Positions 14,556 through 21,731 of a stretch of 64,000 nucleotides of DNA are shown piece after piece. The notes under the pieces were generated by a model. The model was given only the letters and a program-made list of their open reading frames with translations, was not told the origin of the DNA and ran no database searches. Both the position numbers and the translations under genes were made by a program. Location: positions 759,495-823,494 of the forward strand of contig NZ_JAWXCX010000001.1 in assembly GCF_033845285.1 (NCBI RefSeq), given 5' to 3'. The DNA comes from Marinococcus sp. PL1-022. Its GTDB lineage: Bacteria; Bacillota; Bacilli; Bacillales; Marinococcaceae. Within the stretch, counting starts at the first letter, position 1. Every line of letters starts with the position of its first letter.

Positions 14556-15914
14556 ATGGAGAAATTAAACGAACAGGCACGCGAAGAGTTCGTGGAACTA
14601 ATAGCGGAGTCGTTGCAGCAGGAGCGCATAGAAGCGTTTCGTGAATTATTTTTAGATCTGCATCCTGCGGACCAGGCAGAAGTGTTTCTCGAGCTTGATG
14701 AAGAACGGTCAGTGGTTTACGAATTTTTGTCTCCGGAAGAATTTGCCGAAGTGTTTGACAGCTTTGAACCTGAAGTTCAAAAAGAGGTAGCTCTGCAGCT
14801 GAACGACCAGTATGCTGCTGAAGTATACAACAATATGTATGCTGATGATGTCGCTGACTTTCTGGGAGAGCTTGAGCCAAGGCAGATGACCCATATTCTG
14901 CAGGCGATGGACCAGGAGGATGCCAACGACGTACGGGAATTGCTGGCCTATGAAGAGAAAACGGCCGGGGCCATTATGACAAAGGAATTTGTGTCAATTA
15001 AAGCAGCGGATACGATTGATGCAGTCATTGAACAGCTGCGACGGGAAGGGCCCGACGCAGAAATGATCTATTATCTGTATGTAGTTGACGAGCGGGATAA
15101 GCTGGCCGGAGTAGCATCGATCCGCGATTTGATTGTAGCGGACTCAGACCGGACCGTGGCCGAAGTGATGAGCAGCCGGGTCGTATCTGTGCATGTAGAG
15201 GACGACCAGGAAGAGGTCGCCCAGCTGATACAGAAGTATGATTTTCTGGCAACGCCTGTTATAGACAGTGAAGGCAGGCTTGTCGGAATTGTAACGGTGG
15301 ATGATGCGCTTGATGTACTTGCGGAAGAAGCATCAGAGGACATTGGAGAAATCTCCGGCTCCCGTGGCTCGACAGACGTGAGCGTTAACGCCTTTAAAGC
15401 AGCAAGACTCCGCGCTCCCTGGATTATTCTGCTGATGTTTTTAGGGCTGTTTACCGCCCAGGTGATTGGCTGGTTTGAAAGCACGCTCGAGAGTGTCGTT
15501 TTGCTTGCAGCGTTTATTCCGATGATTATGGGATCGGCCGGAAACACGGGCACGCAGTCGCTTGCTGTATCCGTGCGTGCGCTTGCCACGGGAAACATCG
15601 AACGAAAAGGGCTGTGGCGGACGATCAGCCGGGAATTTTCCACGGGTATTATGATTGGGATCGCCTCAGGTATTGTAATTACGATATTATTGTATCTTTT
15701 TTACGGGGAGCCCCTGATAGGAATTATTGTTGGTTTTTCCATTATGGTTTCACTGGGAGTCGCAAGCGTTATCGGTACGCTTGTGCCGCTTGTAATCAAC
15801 AAGCTTAAGCTCGATCCTGCCATTGCTTCAGGACCTTTTATTACAACGCTCACCGATATTATCAGCCTGCTGATTTATTTCACGGTAGCTTCGTCACTCA
15901 TCCAGAGTATTTAA
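14556..15914 (+). CDS. mgtE: Magnesium transporter MgtE
   Basis: MgtE is a Mg2+-gated channel of the plasma membrane. The 452-residue protein has the N-terminal helical superhelix domain (about 1-130), paired CBS domains (about 135-260, with VTVDDALDVL), the connecting plug helix, and five membrane segments from about 285. The pore signature MGSAGNTGTQS, with the GNxGTQ loop, is intact, and the Asp in KLDPAIASGPF that binds pore Mg2+ is present. GAGAGGAGGAAAG precedes ATG 14556; an upstream in-frame ATG at 14460 overlaps the riboswitch terminator and is rejected. Length matches B. subtilis MgtE (451 aa). Confidence 0.97.
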   Translation: MEKLNEQAREEFVELIAESLQQERIEAFRELFLDLHPADQAEVFLELDEERSVVYEFLSPEEFAEVFDSFEPEVQKEVALQLNDQYAAEVYNNMYADDVADFLGELEPRQMTHILQAMDQEDANDVRELLAYEEKTAGAIMTKEFVSIKAADTIDAVIEQLRREGPDAEMIYYLYVVDERDKLAGVASIRDLIVADSDRTVAEVMSSRVVSVHVEDDQEEVAQLIQKYDFLATPVIDSEGRLVGIVTVDDALDVLAEEASEDIGEISGSRGSTDVSVNAFKAARLRAPWIILLMFLGLFTAQVIGWFESTLESVVLLAAFIPMIMGSAGNTGTQSLAVSVRALATGNIERKGLWRTISREFSTGIMIGIASGIVITILLYLFYGEPLIGIIVGFSIMVSLGVASVIGTLVPLVINKLKLDPAIASGPFITTLTDIISLLIYFTVASSLIQSI

Positions 15915-15935
15915 GGGCAGGTTTTTCCAAAAGAA

Positions 15936-15971
15936 TGATGAAAAAGGGGAGGCGCTGTCTCTTCTTTTTTT
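15936..15971 (+). terminator. Possible terminator after mgtE
   Basis: AAAAAGGGGA can pair with TCTCTTCTTTTT through ten positions, two of them G-U with slight slippage, around a GC-rich loop; a T-run forms part of the stem. Weak compared with others in the window. Confidence 0.45.
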
Positions 15972-16046
15972 GTGGGCAGTTAATTAGATTAACATTTACG
16001 GGTTGTGATAAACTAACACTATCCTGGATGAAAAGGAGCGAGGGCT

Positions 16047-16520
16047 TTGCAGTTAACAACCTATACGGATTATGCATTACGGATGGTAATGTACCTGGCT
16101 GCTCATGATGAAGACGAGTCCCTGCATAGTATTAAGCAAATATCAACTGCATACTCCATTTCATACAACCATCTGACAAAGGTCGGGCATGAGCTGTCGA
16201 AGCTTGGCGTCATTCACACGGTGAAGGGCAGAAACGGAGGAATTCGTCTGGCCAAAGAACCGGAGGAAATCAATGTTGGCTGGATTGTAAGGCAGACAGA
16301 AGATAATCTGACGCTCGTGGAATGCTTTGATCCGGAATCGAACCAGTGCATTTTAGCAGGCAGATGCCGGCTCCAGGGTATTTTGGGAGAGGCACTGAAA
16401 GCGTATTTGTCGGTGCTCGATAAGTATACGGTCAAAGACATCACAGCGAACAAGGAAATGCTTCATGGCCTGTTTGCAGCGTCAACGGCAAAAAACCAGC
16501 CGCCGATTTCTTTTTCTTAA
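16047..16520 (+). CDS. nsrR: Rrf2-family nitric-oxide-sensing repressor NsrR
   Basis: NsrR is a [4Fe-4S] repressor that senses nitric oxide and controls NO detoxification and nitrate-respiration genes. The 157-residue protein has the Rrf2 winged helix at 1-70 (MQLTTYTDYALRMVMYLA start, HTVKGRNGGIRLAK wing) and cysteines at 93, 101 and 107, the same C-x7-C-x5-C spacing as B. subtilis NsrR. It starts at TTG 16047 after AAAAGGAGCGAGGG. Compared with the family it carries an extra Gln/Pro-containing tail of about ten residues. No hmp or nas target gene is adjacent, so it acts in trans. Confidence 0.9.
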   Translation: MQLTTYTDYALRMVMYLAAHDEDESLHSIKQISTAYSISYNHLTKVGHELSKLGVIHTVKGRNGGIRLAKEPEEINVGWIVRQTEDNLTLVECFDPESNQCILAGRCRLQGILGEALKAYLSVLDKYTVKDITANKEMLHGLFAASTAKNQPPISFS

Positions 16521-16589
16521 GAAAAGATATCATCGTGCTTGCCCCGGTCACGGTGACATTCGTTAATCATCCAGGAAACTAATTATACA

Positions 16590-16626
16590 TAATAAAGCAG
16601 CAGCCCGTGGATATGGGACTGCTGCT
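16590..16626. terminator. Bidirectional terminator between nsrR and the KTR gene
   Basis: AAGCAGCAG pairs perfectly with CTGCTGCTT around a 15-base loop, with A/T-rich flanks on both sides. It lies between convergent genes. Confidence 0.75.
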
Positions 16627-16648
16627 TCTTTCATGGCCTAAATAAAGG

Positions 16649-17302
16649 TTAGTTTGTTTCTTCAAACCGCCGCAGGTCGTTATTGTGGCCGATAGCAATA
16701 AGTACGTCTTCTTTATAAAGACGATCCTGGGCTGTTGGAGATATATTAACGTCTTTTCCGCGGCGAATGCCCAGAACGGTGACGCCGTATTTGGCCCGGA
16801 TATCGAGCTGGGCCAGCGTCTTTTTATGCATGGACGCCGGTGCGGTAATTTCTATAATAGAATACTCTGCGGAGAGTTCGATATAGTCGATGACACGGTC
16901 AGAGACGAGGTGCTGGGCAATACGGTTGCCCATGTCATGCTCCGGGTGGATAATCTTATCTGCCCCAATTTTATCGAGAACCTTATGATGGTGAAAGTTC
17001 TGTGCTTTTACCCAGACCGAAGGGATATCCATCTCCTTTAGTAAAAGAGTGCATAAAATGCTTGCCTGAAGATCATCACCAATAGCGACAATCACGTGAT
17101 CAAAATTTGTAATCCCTAGGTTTCTCAGCTCTTTTTCATCTGTGCCGTCGGCGACGGCGCTGTACGTAGAATGATTGGTAATGTCGTCGAGTTTTTCTTC
17201 ATTATTGTCAATGGCCAGTACGTCATGACCGAGCTTGTACAATTCTGTACTGACGCTGACACCGAACCGTCCGAGACCGATAATGGCAAATTGTTTTTTC
17301 AC
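16649..17302 (-). CDS. Ktr-type potassium uptake gating protein (RCK domain), KtrA/KtrC-like
   Basis: The 217-residue cytosolic protein has an RCK_N Rossmann domain (FAIIGLGRFGVSVS, GxGxxG; Asp in VLAIDNNEEK; AVADGTDEKEL) and an RCK_C domain from about residue 135 (YSIIEITAPASMHKKTL). Such rings bind ATP/ADP and c-di-AMP and gate KtrB/KtrD K+ channels. Length and motifs match B. subtilis KtrA and KtrC. No ktrB or ktrD gene is next to it, which is the KtrC situation in B. subtilis. It reads away from an unknown gene on the same strand. Confidence 0.9.
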   Translation of the reverse strand: MKKQFAIIGLGRFGVSVSTELYKLGHDVLAIDNNEEKLDDITNHSTYSAVADGTDEKELRNLGITNFDHVIVAIGDDLQASILCTLLLKEMDIPSVWVKAQNFHHHKVLDKIGADKIIHPEHDMGNRIAQHLVSDRVIDYIELSAEYSIIEITAPASMHKKTLAQLDIRAKYGVTVLGIRRGKDVNISPTAQDRLYKEDVLIAIGHNNDLRRFEETN

Positions 17303-17381
17303 ACGGCTTTCTCCTTTTTCCGAAGCTTGGGGTCATTTTCCTGTAATGGTATCGTTAATGTACCGCCGCAGCCATGATTTG

Positions 17382-17774
17382 TCAAACAGAAGCCGGATGC
17401 AGGACTTCATCATCTGTTAAAGCGGAACGGCCGGAGAAATACAGATGAAGACAGCGCTCGGTCTGCTTTTTTAAATTAACATTTAAATGGGAAGTCCGAC
17501 CCGAGCCGCCGTTAAGATAGTACACGTAGTGCGTGAAAACACCGTCATTTTCTTCAAAAACGACCTGTATATTCTTTTTTTCCATGTAGAGGCGAAGCTG
17601 ATAGAGATCGTGCTGAAGAGCATTGGAAGCTTGTTGGAATAAGCGTTCGTAGGGCTCCTGGAGACGAACATCAGAAGATTTAAGCGCCTTCGTATCGAGC
17701 GCCAGTACTTTTTTCACAATAGGAAGGAGAACAGCGTAATGGATAACGATATGCTCTTTTTCTGTCATAACCAT
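17382..17774 (-). CDS. Conserved hypothetical cytosolic protein
   Basis: I do not recognise this 130-residue protein. It has no signal peptide or membrane segment. The first 90 residues are predicted helical (IVIHYAVLLPIVKKVLALD; ERLFQQASNALQHDLYQLRLYMEKK), followed by strand-like YIQV/FVFEEND-HYVYYLNG and the polar GGSGRTSHLNVNL, ending HLYFSGRSALTDDEVLHPASV. GAAGGGAGAG precedes the ATG. It reads toward the KTR gene with an 80-base gap. The codon use looks like that of its neighbours. No function is proposed. Confidence 0.7.
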   Translation of the reverse strand: MVMTEKEHIVIHYAVLLPIVKKVLALDTKALKSSDVRLQEPYERLFQQASNALQHDLYQLRLYMEKKNIQVVFEENDGVFTHYVYYLNGGSGRTSHLNVNLKKQTERCLHLYFSGRSALTDDEVLHPASV

Positions 17775-17965
17775 TTCTGTTCTCTCCCTTCGTTACTGGT
17801 TAAATCTATTATACGAATATACGTTCCCGTTTTTCAACAGAATTTTTCGTCTGCACTGAATTTTTTCAACTGTATAACTCGAATTTTTCTGGAAAATGGT
17901 CTATAATGATATTATGTAAGCGGATACAATAAATTGTTATTCTTCACGGAGTTGTCGGACAATTA

Positions 17966-17991
17966 GTTTTATTGGCGTTAAAGATGGGTAT
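17966..17991 (+). promoter_or_regulatory. SigB-type promoter of the IDEAL-domain gene
   Basis: GTTTTA (17966-17971), 14 bases, GGGTAT (17986-17991). The -10 is a perfect SigB match and the -35 differs from GTTTAA at one base. It lies in the otherwise gene-free 17775-18117 region, which also holds a 5-1-5 palindrome TTGTCGGACAA at 17952-17962 and an isolated TATAAT near 17903. Confidence 0.72.
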
Positions 17992-18117
17992 AGTGCAGTA
18001 CACACAAAATTATTGGCAATCAATAGAGAGGCATTGGGAGGCCATGCGCGCGTCGCCCGCTTTAAAAAAGATCAGCGCCCGGCGGGTGCTGCAATAAGAA
18101 CAGGGGGTTCGGCGAAT

Positions 18118-18411
18118 ATGTTACATCCAACTCATGAACAGCACTTTATGAAAAAAGTGAAACCAATCCAAAATGGAAGAAGACCTTCAAGGCAGATTCT
18201 TCAGTCTCTATATGCTCAAATGATGATGGAGTACGCTGTGTTTGAATTTAACAGAGAGCGGCTTCTGCGCAAAATTGATGACTCCCTGGATATGCATGAC
18301 GAAAAAGCTTTTAAGGAATGGACAGGGGCTTATAAAGAATTGATGAGCGAATATAAAGATGGCAAGGTATTATTCGAGCAAGGCTATAAATTAGAGCTTG
18401 AATTTGAATAA
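18118..18411 (+). CDS. IDEAL-domain small protein
   Basis: The 97-residue protein ends with an IDEAL-like segment, LLRKIDDSLDMHDEKAFKEW, a short helical motif found at the C-terminus of several Bacillaceae regulatory adaptor proteins. The middle (SRQILQSLYAQMMMEYAVFEFNRERL) is an amphipathic helix. ATG 18118 is chosen because the annotated-family start is near the helical region; its SD (CAGGGGG) is weak, and earlier in-frame TTG 18013 lacks one. The GC-rich 18030-18110 leader is unlike the rest of the gap. A SigB-type promoter upstream suggests a general-stress role. The function is unknown. Confidence 0.7.
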   Translation: MLHPTHEQHFMKKVKPIQNGRRPSRQILQSLYAQMMMEYAVFEFNRERLLRKIDDSLDMHDEKAFKEWTGAYKELMSEYKDGKVLFEQGYKLELEFE

Positions 18412-18420
18412 AGACTTATA

Positions 18421-18459
18421 TCAGCATCCTTTGGGCTCCGCCTGAGGGGTGCTTTTTCA
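18421..18459 (+). terminator. Terminator after the IDEAL-domain gene
   Basis: AGCATCC pairs with GGGTGCT (one G-U) around an inner GGGCTCCGCC stem region; TTTTTC follows. Confidence 0.75.
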
Positions 18460-18566
18460 TGGCATGATAGATCAGGAAAAGCTATTGCCGGTTGTCACGG
18501 TGTTGGCGTTTTTTTGCATTGTTCTTTATACTGGGAAAGAAAAGAAACGAAAAGGAGGCAGAGCTG

Positions 18567-19103
18567 TTGATACTTTCCGATCAAACAATCCGCTCAATGA
18601 TGGCACAGGGCGATCTTAGTATCGATCCATTAGAGGACCACCAGATTCAGCCGGCATCGGTGGACATTCGTCTGGGCACTCATTTTCTGAAAATCGACGA
18701 GAACGCTATCGAATCCATTCAACTGGACCGGCCCGCTAAGTATGTAGAATTTGAAAGCGATCAGGTAATTATCCCCCCGCATTCGTTTCTGCTTGCGACC
18801 ACAAAGGAATACATCAGACTTCCTCAGCACATTACGGCCTTTGTAGAAGGAAGAAGCTCTATCGGGCGGATGGGACTCTTTATTCAAAATGCAGGCTGGG
18901 TGGACCCGGGGTTTGAAGGGGAGATCACACTTGAGCTCTACAACGCCAACCGCCTGCCGATTCGTTTAACGTCCGGAAGGCGGCTTGCCCAGCTTGTTTT
19001 TGCTGAGATGGATCAAAAGGCCGGAGCGCCTTATGCGGGCAAATACCAGGGACAGCGGAATGCGATGGGAAGTCACGCCTTTTTGGATCAGGAAAACGAA
19101 TAA
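18567..19103 (+). CDS. dcd: dCTP deaminase
   Basis: Dcd converts dCTP to dUTP for dTTP synthesis (some members also hydrolyse dUTP). The 178-residue protein shows the homotrimeric dUTPase-like fold motifs: QPASVDIRLG, the EGRSSIGRMGL loop with active-site Arg and Ser, and WVDPGFEGEITLELYN containing the catalytic Glu. C-terminal KYQGQRNAMGS closes the active site. TTG 18567 is selected because AAAGGAGG lies 8 bases upstream and the product starts MILSDQTI as in the family; the longer ORF from 18492 would add an improbable N-terminus. The gene appears monocistronic. Confidence 0.92.
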   Translation: MILSDQTIRSMMAQGDLSIDPLEDHQIQPASVDIRLGTHFLKIDENAIESIQLDRPAKYVEFESDQVIIPPHSFLLATTKEYIRLPQHITAFVEGRSSIGRMGLFIQNAGWVDPGFEGEITLELYNANRLPIRLTSGRRLAQLVFAEMDQKAGAPYAGKYQGQRNAMGSHAFLDQENE

Positions 19104-19145
19104 TGCTGAGCCATACATAGTTAAAATGAGAAATAACGATTCAAA

Positions 19146-19178
19146 CGACTCGTGACCTTTACTGTTCACGGGTTTTTT
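19146..19178 (+). terminator. Terminator after dcd
   Basis: CTCGTGA pairs with TCACGGG (one G-U) around a 10-base loop, with six T following. Confidence 0.85.
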
Positions 19179-19215
19179 CGAGGTAAGCGTGAGCAGAGGC
19201 ACAGGTGAAAAAAGA

Positions 19216-19224
19216 TGTTATAAT
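19216..19224 (+). promoter_or_regulatory. Extended -10 promoter of queCDEF
   Basis: TGTTATAAT is an exact extended -10 (TGnTATAAT) 42 bases before the queC start. The -35 position (GAGGCA) is poor, as is tolerated by extended -10 promoters. No preQ1 riboswitch is apparent in the short leader. Confidence 0.65.
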
Positions 19225-19266
19225 GGGAGCGCTGTGAAATGTTTTGGTGGAAAGAGGGAATAACAA

Positions 19267-19938
19267 TTGGGTTTTCAAAATGATAAAGCGGTCGTTGTTT
19301 TTAGTGGGGGACAGGACAGTACTACTTGTTTGTTCTGGGCACTGGAACAATTTGAAGAGGTCATTGCCGTAACTTTTTCTTACGGACAGCGGCACGATGA
19401 AGAAATAGAAGTAGCAAAGCGAATTGCTGAGGATATAAATGTGGAGCATCATGTGCTGGATATGGGGCTCTTAAGCCAGCTGGCACCGAACGCGCTGACT
19501 CGCGATGATATTGACGTGGAGGCAGGAGAGGACGGGGAGCTTCCTTCTACGTTTGTAGAGGGGAGAAACCTGTTGTTCTTTTCTTTTGCGACGATTCTTG
19601 CTTCGCAGAAAAAGGCAAAGCACATTGTGACAGGCGTATGTGAGACAGATTACAGCGGGTATCCGGACTGCCGGGATGTATTTGTGAAATCATTGAATGT
19701 CTCGTTAAATCTGGCTATTGGCAAAGAGTTTGTGCTGCATACACCTTTAATGTGGCTCGATAAAAAAGAAACCTGGGAGCTTGCCGACCGGCTCGGAAGG
19801 CTTGAGTATGTGAAGGACGAAACGCTCACCTGCTATCACGGCATACCGGGGGACGGCTGCGGGGAATGCCCAGCCTGTAAACTGCGCCGTGCAGGCTACG
19901 AGCAATATATGGAACAAAAAGAAAGGAAAGGATTATGA
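19267..19938 (+). CDS. queC: 7-cyano-7-deazaguanine (preQ0) synthase QueC
   Basis: QueC turns 7-carboxy-7-deazaguanine into preQ0 using ATP and ammonia. The 223-residue protein has the PP-loop [13 protein letters not shown] near the N-terminus, [19 protein letters not shown], and the zinc-binding cluster [10 protein letters not shown] with an upstream Cys in TLTCYHG. TTG 19267 follows AGAGGGA at 8-base spacing. It overlaps queD by 4 bases (ATGA). It is the first gene of the four-gene queuosine-precursor operon. Confidence 0.96.
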   Translation: MGFQNDKAVVVFSGGQDSTTCLFWALEQFEEVIAVTFSYGQRHDEEIEVAKRIAEDINVEHHVLDMGLLSQLAPNALTRDDIDVEAGEDGELPSTFVEGRNLLFFSFATILASQKKAKHIVTGVCETDYSGYPDCRDVFVKSLNVSLNLAIGKEFVLHTPLMWLDKKETWELADRLGRLEYVKDETLTCYHGIPGDGCGECPACKLRRAGYEQYMEQKERKGL

Positions 19939-20375
19939 TTTATTCGTATTACCCACAGTGGCCGCACGACTATCGGTACGAATTAAACAAGGACATGCAT
20001 CTAAGTGCGGCACACTATATTCCCTCCGAAGACGCGGGAAAGTGCCGCCGGGTGCATGGACACACCTATACAATCAACGTGACAGTGGCCGGCGATGAAT
20101 TGAACCGGAACGGGTTTTTAATTGATTTTACCGTTTTAAAAAAATGGATCCATAAACGCTATGACCATACGCTGCTGAATGACCATCCGGAGTTTGCCAG
20201 TGAGGAAACCGAGGCTGCCTACCCGACGACAGAAGTAGTCGCCCAGGTGATCTGGAAAACAGTGCAGCAGAAGCTCGATGAAACGCCGAATACACCTAAA
20301 TGCCTGCAGGTACTCGTCAGGGAGACCCCGACAAGCTATGCGGTCTTCCGGCCCAAAGAGGGGGACTTTGCTTAA
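19935..20375 (+). CDS. queD: 6-carboxy-5,6,7,8-tetrahydropterin synthase QueD
   Basis: QueD converts dihydroneopterin triphosphate to 6-carboxytetrahydropterin, the step before QueE. The 146-residue protein has the zinc ligands His27 (LSAAHYIP), His41 and His43 (VHGHTY), and the catalytic Cys37 (GKCRR) of the PTPS family. The final [11 protein letters not shown] motif carries the conserved Glu that holds the pterin. The ATG overlaps the queC stop, so the two are translationally coupled. Confidence 0.95.
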   Translation: MIYSYYPQWPHDYRYELNKDMHLSAAHYIPSEDAGKCRRVHGHTYTINVTVAGDELNRNGFLIDFTVLKKWIHKRYDHTLLNDHPEFASEETEAAYPTTEVVAQVIWKTVQQKLDETPNTPKCLQVLVRETPTSYAVFRPKEGDFA

Positions 20376-21095
20376 ATGAAACCAACACCTGTACTGGAAA
20401 TATTCGGTCCGACAATCCAGGGCGAAGGCATGGTCATCGGGCGGAAAACAATGTTTGTACGCACCGGTGGCTGTGACTACCGGTGCTCCTGGTGTGATTC
20501 CGCCTTTACATGGGATGGTTCACAAAAAGCCGTGGCGATGAGTGCGGAAGCCATTTATGAAAAGTTAAAAGAAGCCGGCGGCAGAAGCTTCAACCATGTC
20601 ACTATTTCCGGAGGCAATCCTGCAATGCATCCCGGTCTCGGAGAGCTTGTAGCGCTTTTGCAGGAGCAGGGCATCGAGACAGCGATTGAAACGCAGGGCT
20701 CAATCTGGAATGACTGGGTGAAGGAAATCGATGAAGTAACAGTTTCCCCGAAGCCGCCGAGTTCGCTGATGAAAACGGATTGGGCCAGGCTGGATTATTA
20801 TATGGGAGAACTGCGTCCACGCAGGGAAAAAGAAGTCAGTCTGAAGGTGGTCGTTTTTGATGAAGGCGATCTGGATTATGCGATGGAAGTACATGAGCGT
20901 TATCCTGCCGTAACAATGTATCTGCAGGTAGGAAATGACGATACCGTAACACCGGAGGTAGAAGAGCTGAGAGACCATCTCCTCGCTAAATACGAATGGC
21001 TTACAGAAAAGGTCCTGCAGGAGGAACGTTTAAACGGGGTGCGGGTGCTGCCGCAGCTGCATACGCTGCTCTGGGGAAATAAACAGGGAGTATAA
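20376..21095 (+). CDS. queE: 7-carboxy-7-deazaguanine synthase QueE (radical SAM)
   Basis: QueE performs a radical SAM ring contraction of 6-carboxytetrahydropterin to 7-carboxy-7-deazaguanine. The 239-residue protein has the iron-sulfur cysteines Cys33, Cys37 and Cys40 in GGCDYRCSWCDSAF, the canonical CxxxCxxC spacing. GPTIQGEGMVIGR and TISGGNPAMHP (SAM-binding GGNP) agree with QueE. It begins immediately after the queD stop. Length is close to B. subtilis QueE (243 aa). Confidence 0.96.
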   Translation: MKPTPVLEIFGPTIQGEGMVIGRKTMFVRTGGCDYRCSWCDSAFTWDGSQKAVAMSAEAIYEKLKEAGGRSFNHVTISGGNPAMHPGLGELVALLQEQGIETAIETQGSIWNDWVKEIDEVTVSPKPPSSLMKTDWARLDYYMGELRPRREKEVSLKVVVFDEGDLDYAMEVHERYPAVTMYLQVGNDDTVTPEVEELRDHLLAKYEWLTEKVLQEERLNGVRVLPQLHTLLWGNKQGV

Positions 21096-21110
21096 GGAGG
21101 AAAAACAGAA

Positions 21111-21602
21111 ATGCCGGAAAGAGAAGATATTGAACAACTGGATCAGCTGGGAAGCGAAAAAACGGCGTATACATTTGAATACGATCCTTCTCTGCTTGAA
21201 GTATTTGAAAACACCCACCCATACCGGGATTATTTTGTGAAATTTAACTGTCCGGAATTTACCACCCTCTGCCCGAAAACAGGACAGCCGGATTTTGGCA
21301 CGCTGTATATCAGCTACATTCCGGACGAAAAAATGGTGGAAAGCAAATCGCTGAAATTGTATTTATTCAGCTTCCGAAATCACGGGGGCTTTCATGAAGA
21401 TTCAATCAATACGATTGTAAATGATCTGGTAGAATTGATGAATCCCCGCTATCTGGAGATATGGGGCAAATTTACCCCTCGTGGCGGCATTTCAATTGAT
21501 CCATTTGTAAACTACGGCAGAGCCGGGACTAAGTACGAGCAGCTTGCAGAAAACAGGCTGTTTCAGCACGATTTATACCCTGAGCCGGTGGATAACCGCT
21601 AA
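21111..21602 (+). CDS. queF: NADPH-dependent 7-cyano-7-deazaguanine reductase QueF
   Basis: QueF reduces preQ0 to preQ1, the base inserted into tRNA by Tgt. The 163-residue protein is the short unimodular type. The catalytic Cys54 and Asp61 are in the [14 protein letters not shown] segment, and the E-S-K-S-L-K-L-Y QueF motif binding NADPH is present ([17 protein letters not shown]). It follows queE by 15 bases with SD AAGGAGGAAA. With it, the route from GTP-derived pterin to preQ1 is complete in this operon apart from GTP cyclohydrolase. Confidence 0.96.
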   Translation: MPEREDIEQLDQLGSEKTAYTFEYDPSLLEVFENTHPYRDYFVKFNCPEFTTLCPKTGQPDFGTLYISYIPDEKMVESKSLKLYLFSFRNHGGFHEDSINTIVNDLVELMNPRYLEIWGKFTPRGGISIDPFVNYGRAGTKYEQLAENRLFQHDLYPEPVDNR

Positions 21603-21631
21603 GCCTTTCCCGATATGGGAGAGGCTTTTTC
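21601..21631 (+). terminator. Terminator of queCDEF
   Basis: AGCCTTTCCC pairs with TGGGAGAGGCT (one mismatch or G-U) around GATA; TTTTTC follows. Confidence 0.85.
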
Positions 21632-21654
21632 TATAGGGAAGGGCAATGGTTCAA

Positions 21655-21683
21655 AGGTTTGAAGTAAATAAGAAGAGGGGTAG
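21655..21683 (+). promoter_or_regulatory. SigB-type promoter of the pyruvate oxidase gene
   Basis: AGGTTTGA (21655-21662) matches the SigB -35 RGGNTTRA at all eight positions; after 15 bases GGGTAG (21678-21683) matches GGGTAT at five of six. B. subtilis ydaP is a known SigB-regulon member. Confidence 0.7.
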
Positions 21684-21731
21684 AGAAGTAAGGAAATATG
21701 AAAATTCGTGAAAACAGGAGGAGCAGGCAGG

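Noticed and set aside
19180-19266. preQ1 riboswitch upstream of queC
   Set aside because: The 42-base leader lacks the preQ1-I or preQ1-II consensus; only a short AGAGG-like stretch is present upstream of the -10.
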